NCBI GenBank assembly: GCA_937924675.1
Contig: CALEVL010000270.1
Coordinates: forward strand, 1 to 43,106
From: an uncultured Ignavibacteria bacterium
Lineage (GTDB): Bacteria; Bacteroidota; Ignavibacteria; Tepidaquicellales; Tepidaquicellaceae
DNA: 43,106 nt
Direction of reading: 5' to 3'
The stretch's first letter is position 1. The number at the start of each line of letters is the position of its first letter. This document shows, one piece after another, positions 8,344 to 16,070 of this stretch. The position numbers and the translations under genes are program-made. Below the pieces are notes generated by a model, which had not been told where the DNA came from, did no database searches, and saw nothing but the letters and a program-made list of their open reading frames with translations.

Positions 8344-9744
8344 ATGACGACAATGACTACTAAAAAGATAGAGAAGAACATTTTTCTATCAGAGAATATT
8401 ACAAGCATCATTTCCCGACTTGTAGCCGGTGACATTACTCCGTTTGATATTGCTGGAGCTTGCATTGACAGGATAAAGGAATATGAAAACTTCAGTAAAG
8501 TATGGGTTACGTATGATGAGTCAGTTATTATGTCACAAGCGGAGCAGTCTGCTGAAAGGCTAAGGTCAGGAAAGAAAGCAGGTAAACTCGAATCGATTCC
8601 CGTCGGTGTGAAGGATATTTTTAATACAATAGATTTTCCGACACAGATGGGCAGTCCTTTGTGGAAAGGTTTCACTCCCGGCAATGATGCACGTGAAGTA
8701 TATTATCTGAAGAAGGAAGGAGCATTGATTCCCGGCAAGACAGACACGGCGGAGTTTGCAGTTCATAAGATAGGAAACTGTGTTAACCCTCATGACGTGA
8801 AGAGAACGCCCGGTACTTCATCAAGCGGTTCAGCAGTTGCAGTTTCCCTTGGGATGGTTCCCGCTGCTATCGGCACACAAACTGCCGGTTCAATCGTACG
8901 TCCTGCAAGCTTTTGCGGAGTTTACGGATGCAAGCCTTCATTCGGACTCTTGCCGAGAACCGGTATGCTGAAGACCACAGACTCTCTTGACACTATTGGC
9001 TTCTTTACTGCAATGTATGATGATCTCAGATTGATGTTTGATGTGCTCAGGGTTCACGGATCAAATTATCCGCTCAGCAACAATGCTCTCTCGGATGAAA
9101 TCAGACAGAGCAGAAAAAAGGGGCAACCGTGGAAAGTTGCATTTGTAAAGACACACACATGGAATGATGCATATGAACATTCGAAGAGTGCAATAGAAAA
9201 TTTTGCTGCCGGAATTTCGGCAGATAAAGATATAGATGTGAACGAAGTGAAATTGCCACCAATTCTTGAGTCATCACATACTATACATCAGACAATATAT
9301 GATAAGACACTTTCATATTACTTTCAGGAAGAGTCACTTAAGGCAGATCAGGTTTCGGATATCATGAACGAGATAGTTGCAAGAGGAAATGATATCTCTG
9401 CCAATGAATATTATGAAGCTCTTGAAAGACAGAATTTTATTATTCATGCAATGGATGAATTTTTCGATGACTATGACATAATCATTTCATTAAGCACAGC
9501 AGGTGAAGCACCGTTAAGGGAAGAGACAGAGAAGCCTGATCCGGCGTTGATATGGACGTTATCACATTTGCCGGTAATAAGCTGTCCCTTGTTTACGTCA
9601 CCGGAAGGAATGCCATTCGGATTACAGATTGCGTCAAGGAAATACAACGACATAAAATTATTCAGATTTGCTGATCATCTCCTTAAAATGAATTTCATAC
9701 CCGAAGGCGCAAATCCATTGCCGCCCATCCCGGAAGAATTATAA
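8344..9744 (+). CDS. Amidase-signature (GatA-like) amidase
   Basis: A 466-residue amidase-signature enzyme with a complete Lys-Ser-Ser catalytic set: Lys90 in PVGVKDIFN, Ser159 in GTSSSGSA and Ser183 in GTQTAGSIVRPASF. The Lys-to-Ser spacings (69 and 24 residues) match the well-studied malonamidase enzymes. No signal peptide is visible, so it is probably cytoplasmic. Amidase-signature enzymes are uncommon in polysaccharide loci. Its position directly after the sugar amidotransferase suggests it could release ammonia from glutamine or another amide, as GatA does for GatB, or hydrolyse an amide on a sugar. The ammonia-supply idea is inference from gene order. An alternative start at the ATG for the fourth residue is possible. 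Confidence 0.9.
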   Translation: MTTMTTKKIEKNIFLSENITSIISRLVAGDITPFDIAGACIDRIKEYENFSKVWVTYDESVIMSQAEQSAERLRSGKKAGKLESIPVGVKDIFNTIDFPTQMGSPLWKGFTPGNDAREVYYLKKEGALIPGKTDTAEFAVHKIGNCVNPHDVKRTPGTSSSGSAVAVSLGMVPAAIGTQTAGSIVRPASFCGVYGCKPSFGLLPRTGMLKTTDSLDTIGFFTAMYDDLRLMFDVLRVHGSNYPLSNNALSDEIRQSRKKGQPWKVAFVKTHTWNDAYEHSKSAIENFAAGISADKDIDVNEVKLPPILESSHTIHQTIYDKTLSYYFQEESLKADQVSDIMNEIVARGNDISANEYYEALERQNFIIHAMDEFFDDYDIIISLSTAGEAPLREETEKPDPALIWTLSHLPVISCPLFTSPEGMPFGLQIASRKYNDIKLFRFADHLLKMNFIPEGANPLPPIPEEL

Positions 9745-9758
9745 GTACAGTGAAATAA

Positions 9759-11423
9759 TTGAGTATAGCTGACAGAGTCAAAAGCAGACTACTGAGAAAC
9801 AGGCACATCAAGAAACTTAACCATAGGGTTAAGGCAAGAAAATTTTACAAAGACGGAAGAAGCCGGAACAAACATTCGAAGAGAATTTTGTTCTGGACAA
9901 CCGGAGGTATGATAATCCAAAGTCATCTTGAAGGTGTGATGGCAGTTGCTTTGAAGATGAGAGGTCATGATGTAAGAATGGTTCTTTGCGATGGTGTTTA
10001 TAAAGCATGTGCAAAAAGAGTCGATTTCCCTGATGTTGAGATGAAAGACTGGGGAAAGTATTGTCCTTCATGCATAAGGCAGAACTCGCAATTGTTTGAC
10101 AGACTCGGGCTTGATTATTCATACATCAGCCAACTTGTGCCTCAGCAAAAAGTTAATGAATTAAGAGGGATAGCAGATTCGGTTACTCTTCAGAACTTTA
10201 AAACTCTTGCTTACAATGGACTCCAGGTCGGGAGTCATCTTGAATCCGCAATGATGCGACATACGAGGGGAGGAACTTATGAAGGACATGAAGATCTGCT
10301 CAGAGAATACGCATTTGCTGTGCTTATAAATTCCGCAGCATCTTCAAATGCAATCAAGGCATTTAAACCTGAGAGAGTGTGTATGTCGCACGGAATATAT
10401 GCAGACTGGGGACCTGCCTTAAGCGAAGCATTGAATGCCGGAATTCCGGTAACGTCTTATATTTGCTGTTACCTGTCAGGACATTTTTATTTCGGCACAA
10501 TATCAAAGTTCAAAGAGACATTTCTCAACGTTACTAGTGAGTCATGGGACATGATAAAGAATCAGACTTTGACCGAAAGTCAGTCCGAACGCGTCGAAGA
10601 CTTCCTCGATCAACGTTACAAACATAATGTAACGAGAGATATGCACGGTCTGTTGAGGAATTACAGAGGGGACCGCGATCATTTCCTAAATCATTATGGT
10701 CTTAGTGAAGACAAGCCGGTCTGGGGAATTATGACACATATCAACTGGGATGCAGTATCAGATTATTTCCCGATGCTGCACAAGAGTTTTGATGACTGGC
10801 TTGATGAGACTATTAAAACTATATGGAGCATTACTGATGTACAGTGGCTCATTAAAATCCATCCGTCTGAAATTAATGACAATCCTTTGACCGGATGTCA
10901 GAAATTCATCGAGAATAATTTCCCAAACTTGCCGGAACATATCAAAGTACTTAAGATGGATGATGATATTAGTCCGCTTGATTTTTACAGCCTGCTGGAT
11001 GGCGGGGTTACGGTGATGGGTACCGGCGGTCTTGAACTTGCACTTCAGGGTAAGCCTGTAATATTGGCAGGAGAGGCGCACTACTCAAACAAGGGATTCA
11101 CACTTGATCCCAAATCCGATGCAGAGTACAAAGACCTTCTTGCACGTGTTTCGGATATTGGTAAACTTGATAAACAACAATCCGATCTTGCATGGAAATA
11201 CGGTTACACTTATTTCATAAGCAAACAAATTCCTTTGTTGCCAAATGTTGGAGAAGACCTTCACATAAACTTCAACATGATAGACCGGCTTCTACCGGGG
11301 AGAAATAAATATATGGATTTCATTTGTGACAGAATCATAGACAGCAGAGATTTCATAATGCCGGATGAGCTTGTAGAGATGAATCACCCCGAAGATAAGG
11401 AACAAATCAGGAAAGCGATGTGA
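9759..11423 (+). CDS. Large GT-B-like glycosyltransferase, capsule-synthesis type
   Basis: A 554-residue protein with a very basic first 45 residues, then a GT-B-like N-terminal domain (ILFWTTGGMIIQSHLEGV, followed by KMRGHDVRMVLCDG). A Cys pair lies in KYCPSCIRQ. The C-terminal domain contains QWLIKIHPSE near residue 366 and VMGTGGLELALQGKPVILAG, a donor-site pattern seen in capsule (Kdo-transferase-like) and related transferases. No membrane segment is obvious. The start is a TTG 14 bases after the amidase stop, with no plausible ATG. Glycosyl transfer in the cytoplasm is likely; donor and acceptor are unknown. Confidence 0.7.
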   Translation: MSIADRVKSRLLRNRHIKKLNHRVKARKFYKDGRSRNKHSKRILFWTTGGMIIQSHLEGVMAVALKMRGHDVRMVLCDGVYKACAKRVDFPDVEMKDWGKYCPSCIRQNSQLFDRLGLDYSYISQLVPQQKVNELRGIADSVTLQNFKTLAYNGLQVGSHLESAMMRHTRGGTYEGHEDLLREYAFAVLINSAASSNAIKAFKPERVCMSHGIYADWGPALSEALNAGIPVTSYICCYLSGHFYFGTISKFKETFLNVTSESWDMIKNQTLTESQSERVEDFLDQRYKHNVTRDMHGLLRNYRGDRDHFLNHYGLSEDKPVWGIMTHINWDAVSDYFPMLHKSFDDWLDETIKTIWSITDVQWLIKIHPSEINDNPLTGCQKFIENNFPNLPEHIKVLKMDDDISPLDFYSLLDGGVTVMGTGGLELALQGKPVILAGEAHYSNKGFTLDPKSDAEYKDLLARVSDIGKLDKQQSDLAWKYGYTYFISKQIPLLPNVGEDLHINFNMIDRLLPGRNKYMDFICDRIIDSRDFIMPDELVEMNHPEDKEQIRKAM

Positions 11424-11502
11424 GAAATTCAAATGATGAAAATAAGGATATCAGAACAATTGCTATGAACTCTGCTTCTCTTGGAATGTATCGGGCAATT
11501 TA

Positions 11503-12516
11503 TTGGCAATCAGAGTGAGAAGGATAAAATTCTCTGTCATCATCACAACATTAAACAGGGCTCAAACCCTTGTCAAATGTCTGGAGACTTTGTGCAGTCA
11601 GAACTACCCAAAGGAAGATTACGAAGTACTTGTTGTAAACAACAATTCTGTTGACAACACTGAAGATGTTGTGTTTGATTTCATAGAGCAACATCCGGAG
11701 ACAGATATAAAATATTATTTTGTTCCGAGATCCGGGCAGGTTTATGCAAGACAGATAGGCATACTTGCGGCGAAGAATGAAGTTCTTTCATTTACTGATG
11801 ATGACGGTCTTCTTGTGCCCGATTGGTTGGCCGAGGTTGCAAAAGTTTACAACATGTCAGATGAAATTGTAGGTGTAGCAGGAAAGATTGAAATCCAATG
11901 GGATAAGACTCCTCCGGAGTGGGTTCGAAATTACGAAGAACAGCTTGGAAAGCTTGACTACGGTGACAATGAAAAATACGAAGTGGGGCTTTACATGAAC
12001 GCAGGAAATCTTCATGTGAAGAAAGATGTGCTAATTAAAGTAGGCGGGTTCAATCCGGAGATGGTGGGCCAATGGCTCATGGGCGATGGTGAAACCGGTT
12101 TATGGCTGAGACTGAAGAAAGGAAACATGAAGATCGGATGGGCACCAAAGGCGCTGATGTATCATTGCCAGGTTGTTGAAAGAAATGCAACTCTCGATGA
12201 TATCAAAAGAAGATTCATAAACAACGGTATCTGCATTCCTTATAACATCTACGCTATCGACAAGCAAGGTAAGCTCAAGCTAATCATGAACATGTTTTAT
12301 GCCGGTAAGCAATCCATGAGATGGAGAATGAAGAAACTCAGATTTATGATTGCATCTAACAGGAAAGATACAATCTATGCAACATTCAGAACGGCATTCT
12401 ATTCGGCACAGATATTCTATACCCTAAAAATCTTGCTCAGCAAAGAATTCAGACACGCATTAATTAAGAATGATTGGCAAATAATTCCAAAGAAAAACCA
12501 CTTAAAGGCATTATGA
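11503..12516 (+). CDS. Family 2 glycosyltransferase (GT-A)
   Basis: A 337-residue inverting GT2 enzyme. It opens FSVIITTLNRAQTLVKCLETL (residues 10-30) and has VVNNNSVDNT for the nucleotide contact. The metal-binding acidic triplet is in SFTDDDGLLVPDWL (Asp99-Asp101), and AGNLHVKKDVLIKVGGF with the later GDGETGLWLR supplies the acceptor-site acidic residues. The C-terminal 100 residues are basic and could lie on the membrane surface. The start is a TTG 79 bases after the previous gene; the spacer shows no clear promoter. The stop overlaps the PEP mutase start as ATGA, so this transferase is translationally coupled to the phosphonate genes and may build the sugar unit that receives the phosphonate. 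Confidence 0.9.
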   Translation: MAIRVRRIKFSVIITTLNRAQTLVKCLETLCSQNYPKEDYEVLVVNNNSVDNTEDVVFDFIEQHPETDIKYYFVPRSGQVYARQIGILAAKNEVLSFTDDDGLLVPDWLAEVAKVYNMSDEIVGVAGKIEIQWDKTPPEWVRNYEEQLGKLDYGDNEKYEVGLYMNAGNLHVKKDVLIKVGGFNPEMVGQWLMGDGETGLWLRLKKGNMKIGWAPKALMYHCQVVERNATLDDIKRRFINNGICIPYNIYAIDKQGKLKLIMNMFYAGKQSMRWRMKKLRFMIASNRKDTIYATFRTAFYSAQIFYTLKILLSKEFRHALIKNDWQIIPKKNHLKAL

Positions 12517-13814
12517 AAAAAGTATATGTGGGAATGAGCGCAGACCTAATTCACCCGGGTCATCTTAACATAATAAGCGAAGCAAGAAAGTTAGGCGATG
12601 TGACCATTGGCCTGCTAACCGACAAAGCCATTGCAAGTTACAAACGGCTCCCGTTTCTGAATTATGAGCAAAGGAAAATTATAGTCGAAAACATAAAGGG
12701 CGTTGAAGAAGTGGTTCCGCAGGAAACTTTGGACTATGTTCCAAATCTGAAATTGCTGAAACCTGATTACGTTGTTCATGGAGATGATTGGAAGACCGGT
12801 GTACAGAAATCAACAAGAGACAGAGTAGTTGATGCATTGAAAGAATGGGGAGGGGAGCTGATTGAGATTGAATATACGAAAGGCATCTCTTCGTCACTGC
12901 TCAACAAGGGGATGAAAGAAATAGGTACAACTCCTGAGATCAGATTGAAAACATTGAGGAGATTGATAGAGTCAAAACCGATAGTCCGAATGATGGAAGC
13001 ACATAACGGGCTTACAGGTTTGATAGTAGAAAACATCAAGGTCAGCTCAGGAAATGAGTCCAGGGAATTCGACGGCATGTGGCTGAGCAGTCTTACAGAT
13101 TCTACCGCAAAGGGGAAACCGGATATTGAAGCAGTAGATGTAACTGCGCGGCTTCAGACTTTGAATGATATAGTAGAAGTCACAACGAAGCCGATCATTT
13201 ACGATGGAGATACAGGAGGAAGAGCCGAACACTTTTCATTTACGGTTAAGTCATTGGAACGGCTCGGAGTTTCGGCTGTGATTATTGAAGACAAAGTAGG
13301 GCTGAAGATGAATTCACTTTTCGGAACCGATGTTGAACAGCAGCAAGACCTTCCGGAAAATTTTGCAATGAAAATTTCACTTGGAAAGAAATCTCAGATC
13401 ACTAATGATTTTATGATTATAGCAAGAGTTGAGAGTCTGATACTAAAGAAGGGAGTTGATGATGCACTTGAGAGGGCAAAAATCTACGCTGCAGCCGGAG
13501 CCGATGGAATCATGATCCACAGTAAGGAAAAAGATCCGGCGGAAGTTTTTGAATTCTGCAACAGGTTCAGAAAGGATGAGCCGAATCTTCCGATTGTAGT
13601 TGTTCCTTCAACATACAATTCGGTATATGAAAAAGAGTTTGCTGACCTTGGGGTTAATATTGTTATCTATGCCAATCAACTCTTGCGGAGCGCCTATCCT
13701 GCAATGATAAAGACGGCAACGGCAATTCTTGAGAATGGAAGATCTTACGAATCAGATTCTTCGATGATGCCGATAAGCGAAATACTTACTCTGATCCCCG
13801 GAGGAAAGCAGTGA
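12513..13814 (+). CDS. pepM: Bifunctional cytidylyltransferase / phosphoenolpyruvate phosphomutase (Fom1-like)
   Basis: A 433-residue fusion. Residues 1-130 form a TagD/RfaE-like nucleotidyltransferase: MSADLIHPGH places the HxGH motif at 14-17 and GISSS is at 124-128. Residues about 150-430 form a PEP mutase: DGDTGG at 231-236 supplies Mg-binding Asp, and EDKVGLKMNS at 259-268 is the PEP mutase hallmark EDKx5NS, which separates it from isocitrate lyase relatives. The mutase makes phosphonopyruvate from PEP, forming the C-P bond. Fom1 of fosfomycin producers has the same domain order and its N-terminal domain makes CMP-HEP from 2-hydroxyethylphosphonate; that is the likely role here. I chose the ATG at 12513 (ATGA overlap, family-like N-terminus) over an in-frame TTG at 12474. 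The end overlaps the decarboxylase gene. Confidence 0.95.
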   Translation: MKKVYVGMSADLIHPGHLNIISEARKLGDVTIGLLTDKAIASYKRLPFLNYEQRKIIVENIKGVEEVVPQETLDYVPNLKLLKPDYVVHGDDWKTGVQKSTRDRVVDALKEWGGELIEIEYTKGISSSLLNKGMKEIGTTPEIRLKTLRRLIESKPIVRMMEAHNGLTGLIVENIKVSSGNESREFDGMWLSSLTDSTAKGKPDIEAVDVTARLQTLNDIVEVTTKPIIYDGDTGGRAEHFSFTVKSLERLGVSAVIIEDKVGLKMNSLFGTDVEQQQDLPENFAMKISLGKKSQITNDFMIIARVESLILKKGVDDALERAKIYAAAGADGIMIHSKEKDPAEVFEFCNRFRKDEPNLPIVVVPSTYNSVYEKEFADLGVNIVIYANQLLRSAYPAMIKTATAILENGRSYESDSSMMPISEILTLIPGGKQ

Positions 13815-14947
13815 TCAAGCCACAGGACTTTTTTGAGTTACTAGCAAAAAAAGGGATTTGTTTTTATACAGGTGTGCCTGACTCATTGCTTAAAGAGTTC
13901 TGTTCATTTGTGAATGATAATGTGAAGGCAAGAGATCACATAATTACAGCAAATGAAGGAGGAGCTGTTGCGCTTGCATCCGGCTATTATCTTGCAACCG
14001 GAAGTCCTGCGTTGGTATATATGCAAAATTCAGGCATTGGAAATTCCATAAATCCCTTGCTTTCGCTTGCAGATCCTGAAGTCTATTCGATTCCGATGTT
14101 GTTGCTCGTAGGCTGGAGAGGTGAGCCGGGTAAGAAGGACGAGCCGCAGCACATCAAGCAAGGAAAGGTGATGCTGAAGTTGTTTGACTCAATTGAAATT
14201 GATTATGCAGTACTTGGAGAAACAATTCAAGAAGCGGTTGAAGTTGTAGATGAAGCTGTTAGAGTGATTAAAGAAAAAAATTGTCCTTATGTGATTGCCG
14301 TAAGAGAAGGAACATTTGAGAAATATCCTTTGGCAGAAACAGGCGAGAGTGAATTTGAACTTAGCCGCGAAGAAGCAATAGAGTTAGTATTGCAGTCACT
14401 CGAAGAGAATGACATTGTAGTATCTACAACAGGCAAAGCTTCCCGCGAAGTATTTGAATACAGAAAGACAAATTCGCAAGGACATGAGAAGGACTTTCTC
14501 ACAGTCGGATCAATGGGACACAGTTCACAGATCGCATTGGGCATTGCACTCTCTAAGCCCGATTCACGAGTGATCAATCTTGACGGTGACGGTTCTGTGA
14601 TAATGCACATGGGATCGATGGCAGTGATTGGTACAACTGCTCCGCAGAATCTTGTTCATATTGTTCTTAATAATGGTGCGCATGAATCAGTTGGAGGACA
14701 ACCGACAGCAGGCTTCTTGATTGATCTTCCTAAAATAGCTACTGCCTGCGGCTATAAAATTAGCATGAGTGCAGTGAATGCGCAGGAATTATTCAGTGCA
14801 ATTGATATTCTTTCGAAAACGCAAGGTCCGGTATTTCTGGAGATTCGGGTCAACAAGCAATCAAGAAAAGATTTAGGAAGGCCTGATTCTTCACCGAAGG
14901 AAAATAAGAAGAGCTTCATGAAATTTTTGGGTAATGAAACAGACTGA
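13811..14947 (+). CDS. ppd: Phosphonopyruvate decarboxylase (Ppd/Fom2/AepY)
   Basis: A 378-residue thiamine-diphosphate enzyme that decarboxylates phosphonopyruvate to phosphonoacetaldehyde, the step that pulls the unfavourable PEP mutase equilibrium forward. The N-terminal pyrimidine-binding domain has FYTGVPDSLLKEF and the catalytic Glu49 in ANEGG. MQNSGIGN follows at 71-78. The C-terminal domain has the ThDP/Mg motif from LDGDGS (257-262) to NNGAHESVGGQ (287-297). Its single pyrimidine plus pyrophosphate domain layout and shorter length are those of Ppd and sulfopyruvate decarboxylase rather than acetolactate synthases. The start is a GTG overlapping the PEP mutase stop (GTGA). Sulfopyruvate decarboxylase is excluded by the PEP mutase neighbour. 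Confidence 0.95.
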   Translation: MIKPQDFFELLAKKGICFYTGVPDSLLKEFCSFVNDNVKARDHIITANEGGAVALASGYYLATGSPALVYMQNSGIGNSINPLLSLADPEVYSIPMLLLVGWRGEPGKKDEPQHIKQGKVMLKLFDSIEIDYAVLGETIQEAVEVVDEAVRVIKEKNCPYVIAVREGTFEKYPLAETGESEFELSREEAIELVLQSLEENDIVVSTTGKASREVFEYRKTNSQGHEKDFLTVGSMGHSSQIALGIALSKPDSRVINLDGDGSVIMHMGSMAVIGTTAPQNLVHIVLNNGAHESVGGQPTAGFLIDLPKIATACGYKISMSAVNAQELFSAIDILSKTQGPVFLEIRVNKQSRKDLGRPDSSPKENKKSFMKFLGNETD

Positions 14948-16070
14948 GATATTTGGAGAGAGGAGTATAAGTGAGCTTCGTAAGCTCTTGTTGGAAATGG
15001 GAGCAAGAAAAATATTTCTTGTAACCGGAACAGGTTCATATTCGAAAAGCGGAGCTGAGGCTGCGCTGAATGATATTGTAAACGAATTTGAAATAACCAG
15101 ATTTAAGGTTACTACTGAATGTCCTGATCTTGAATTTGTTAAAGGCGGAATAGAAAATCTGAATCAGTCGGATTGTGATTCGATAGTTGCAATTGGAGGC
15201 GGCAATGTAATTGACACTGCCAAGGCAATCAATATTCTTTCGGCTCAAACTGTTTTACCCGAAGATTGTATCCGCTCAATGTCAGCTATCTCTAAGAAGG
15301 GCTTGCCGCTGATTGTTATACCTACAACATCCGGATCAGGAAGCGAAGCAACTCAGTTTGCAGTTGTTTATTCCGGGGATGAGAAATTTTCTCTTGCCGG
15401 TGAGTATATACTGCCTGATGTATCAATAGTTGATCCGGAGTTGACTTACTCTCTCAGTCCTTATCAGACTGCTGTTTCAGGGATTGATGTTTTTTGTCAG
15501 GCAATTGAATCAACTTGGGCATCAGGTTCCACAGCTGAATCAAAACATTTTGCAGAGAAGGCCATAGCACTTGTGTTAAAGAGTTACATCTCTGCAGTAG
15601 ATTCACCGGGAAAAGAAAACCGCAGAGACATGTCTCATGCTTCAAACCTTTCGGGTAAAGCAATAAACATTTCAAAGACTACAGCACCGCATGCAGTATC
15701 ATATACATTGACAAGAAAGTTTGGAATTCCGCACGGGCAGGCAGTTTGCATAACGCTCGGTGAATTTCTTAGATACAACTATGAAGTGTCTTCATCAGAT
15801 TGCAATGATGCGAGAGGTGAAAATTTCGTAAAGAGCTCCATTGATGACATCATCAGGCTTACAGGAGCAGGAGACGTGAATGAAAGCATGAGGGTAATTA
15901 AAGAAATCATTTCCGAGTCAGGATTGAAATCAAATCTCAGAGATCTGGGGATCAATTCTTCAGCTCAGCTTGAGTTTATTGCCGATAATTGCAATGCCCA
16001 GCGTCTTGCAAATAATCCGAGAAAGTTAAACCGCGAAGCGTTGTTGGAAATTCTGAAAAGCGTCTATTGA
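14934..16070 (+). CDS. Iron-containing alcohol dehydrogenase, predicted phosphonoacetaldehyde reductase (FomC/PhpC-like)
   Basis: A 378-residue group III alcohol dehydrogenase. GGGNVIDTAK at 88-97 binds the NAD(P) pyrophosphate and PTTSGSGSEAT is at 130-140. The metal site is predicted from Asp185 (GIDVFCQAIES), His253 and His267 (HAVSYTL and PHGQAV). The residue four after Asp185 is Gln189, where many iron dehydrogenases have His. Located after PEP mutase and decarboxylase, it should reduce phosphonoacetaldehyde to 2-hydroxyethylphosphonate, as FomC and PhpC do. No class V or class III aminotransferase for 2-aminoethylphosphonate is present, which supports the hydroxy product. It overlaps ppd by 14 bases and abuts the next gene. 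Confidence 0.9.
   Translation: MKQTEIFGERSISELRKLLLEMGARKIFLVTGTGSYSKSGAEAALNDIVNEFEITRFKVTTECPDLEFVKGGIENLNQSDCDSIVAIGGGNVIDTAKAINILSAQTVLPEDCIRSMSAISKKGLPLIVIPTTSGSGSEATQFAVVYSGDEKFSLAGEYILPDVSIVDPELTYSLSPYQTAVSGIDVFCQAIESTWASGSTAESKHFAEKAIALVLKSYISAVDSPGKENRRDMSHASNLSGKAINISKTTAPHAVSYTLTRKFGIPHGQAVCITLGEFLRYNYEVSSSDCNDARGENFVKSSIDDIIRLTGAGDVNESMRVIKEIISESGLKSNLRDLGINSSAQLEFIADNCNAQRLANNPRKLNREALLEILKSVY

Noticed and set aside
8232..8684. 150-codon reading frame on the minus strand
   Set aside because: It lies opposite the amidotransferase and amidase genes, which have clear family motifs; it has no recognisable motif and is an antisense shadow, as are the other minus-strand frames.
12474..13814. 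TTG at 12474 as start of the PEP mutase fusion
   Set aside because: It lies well inside the upstream gene; the ATG at 12513 gives the family N-terminus and a normal ATGA overlap.
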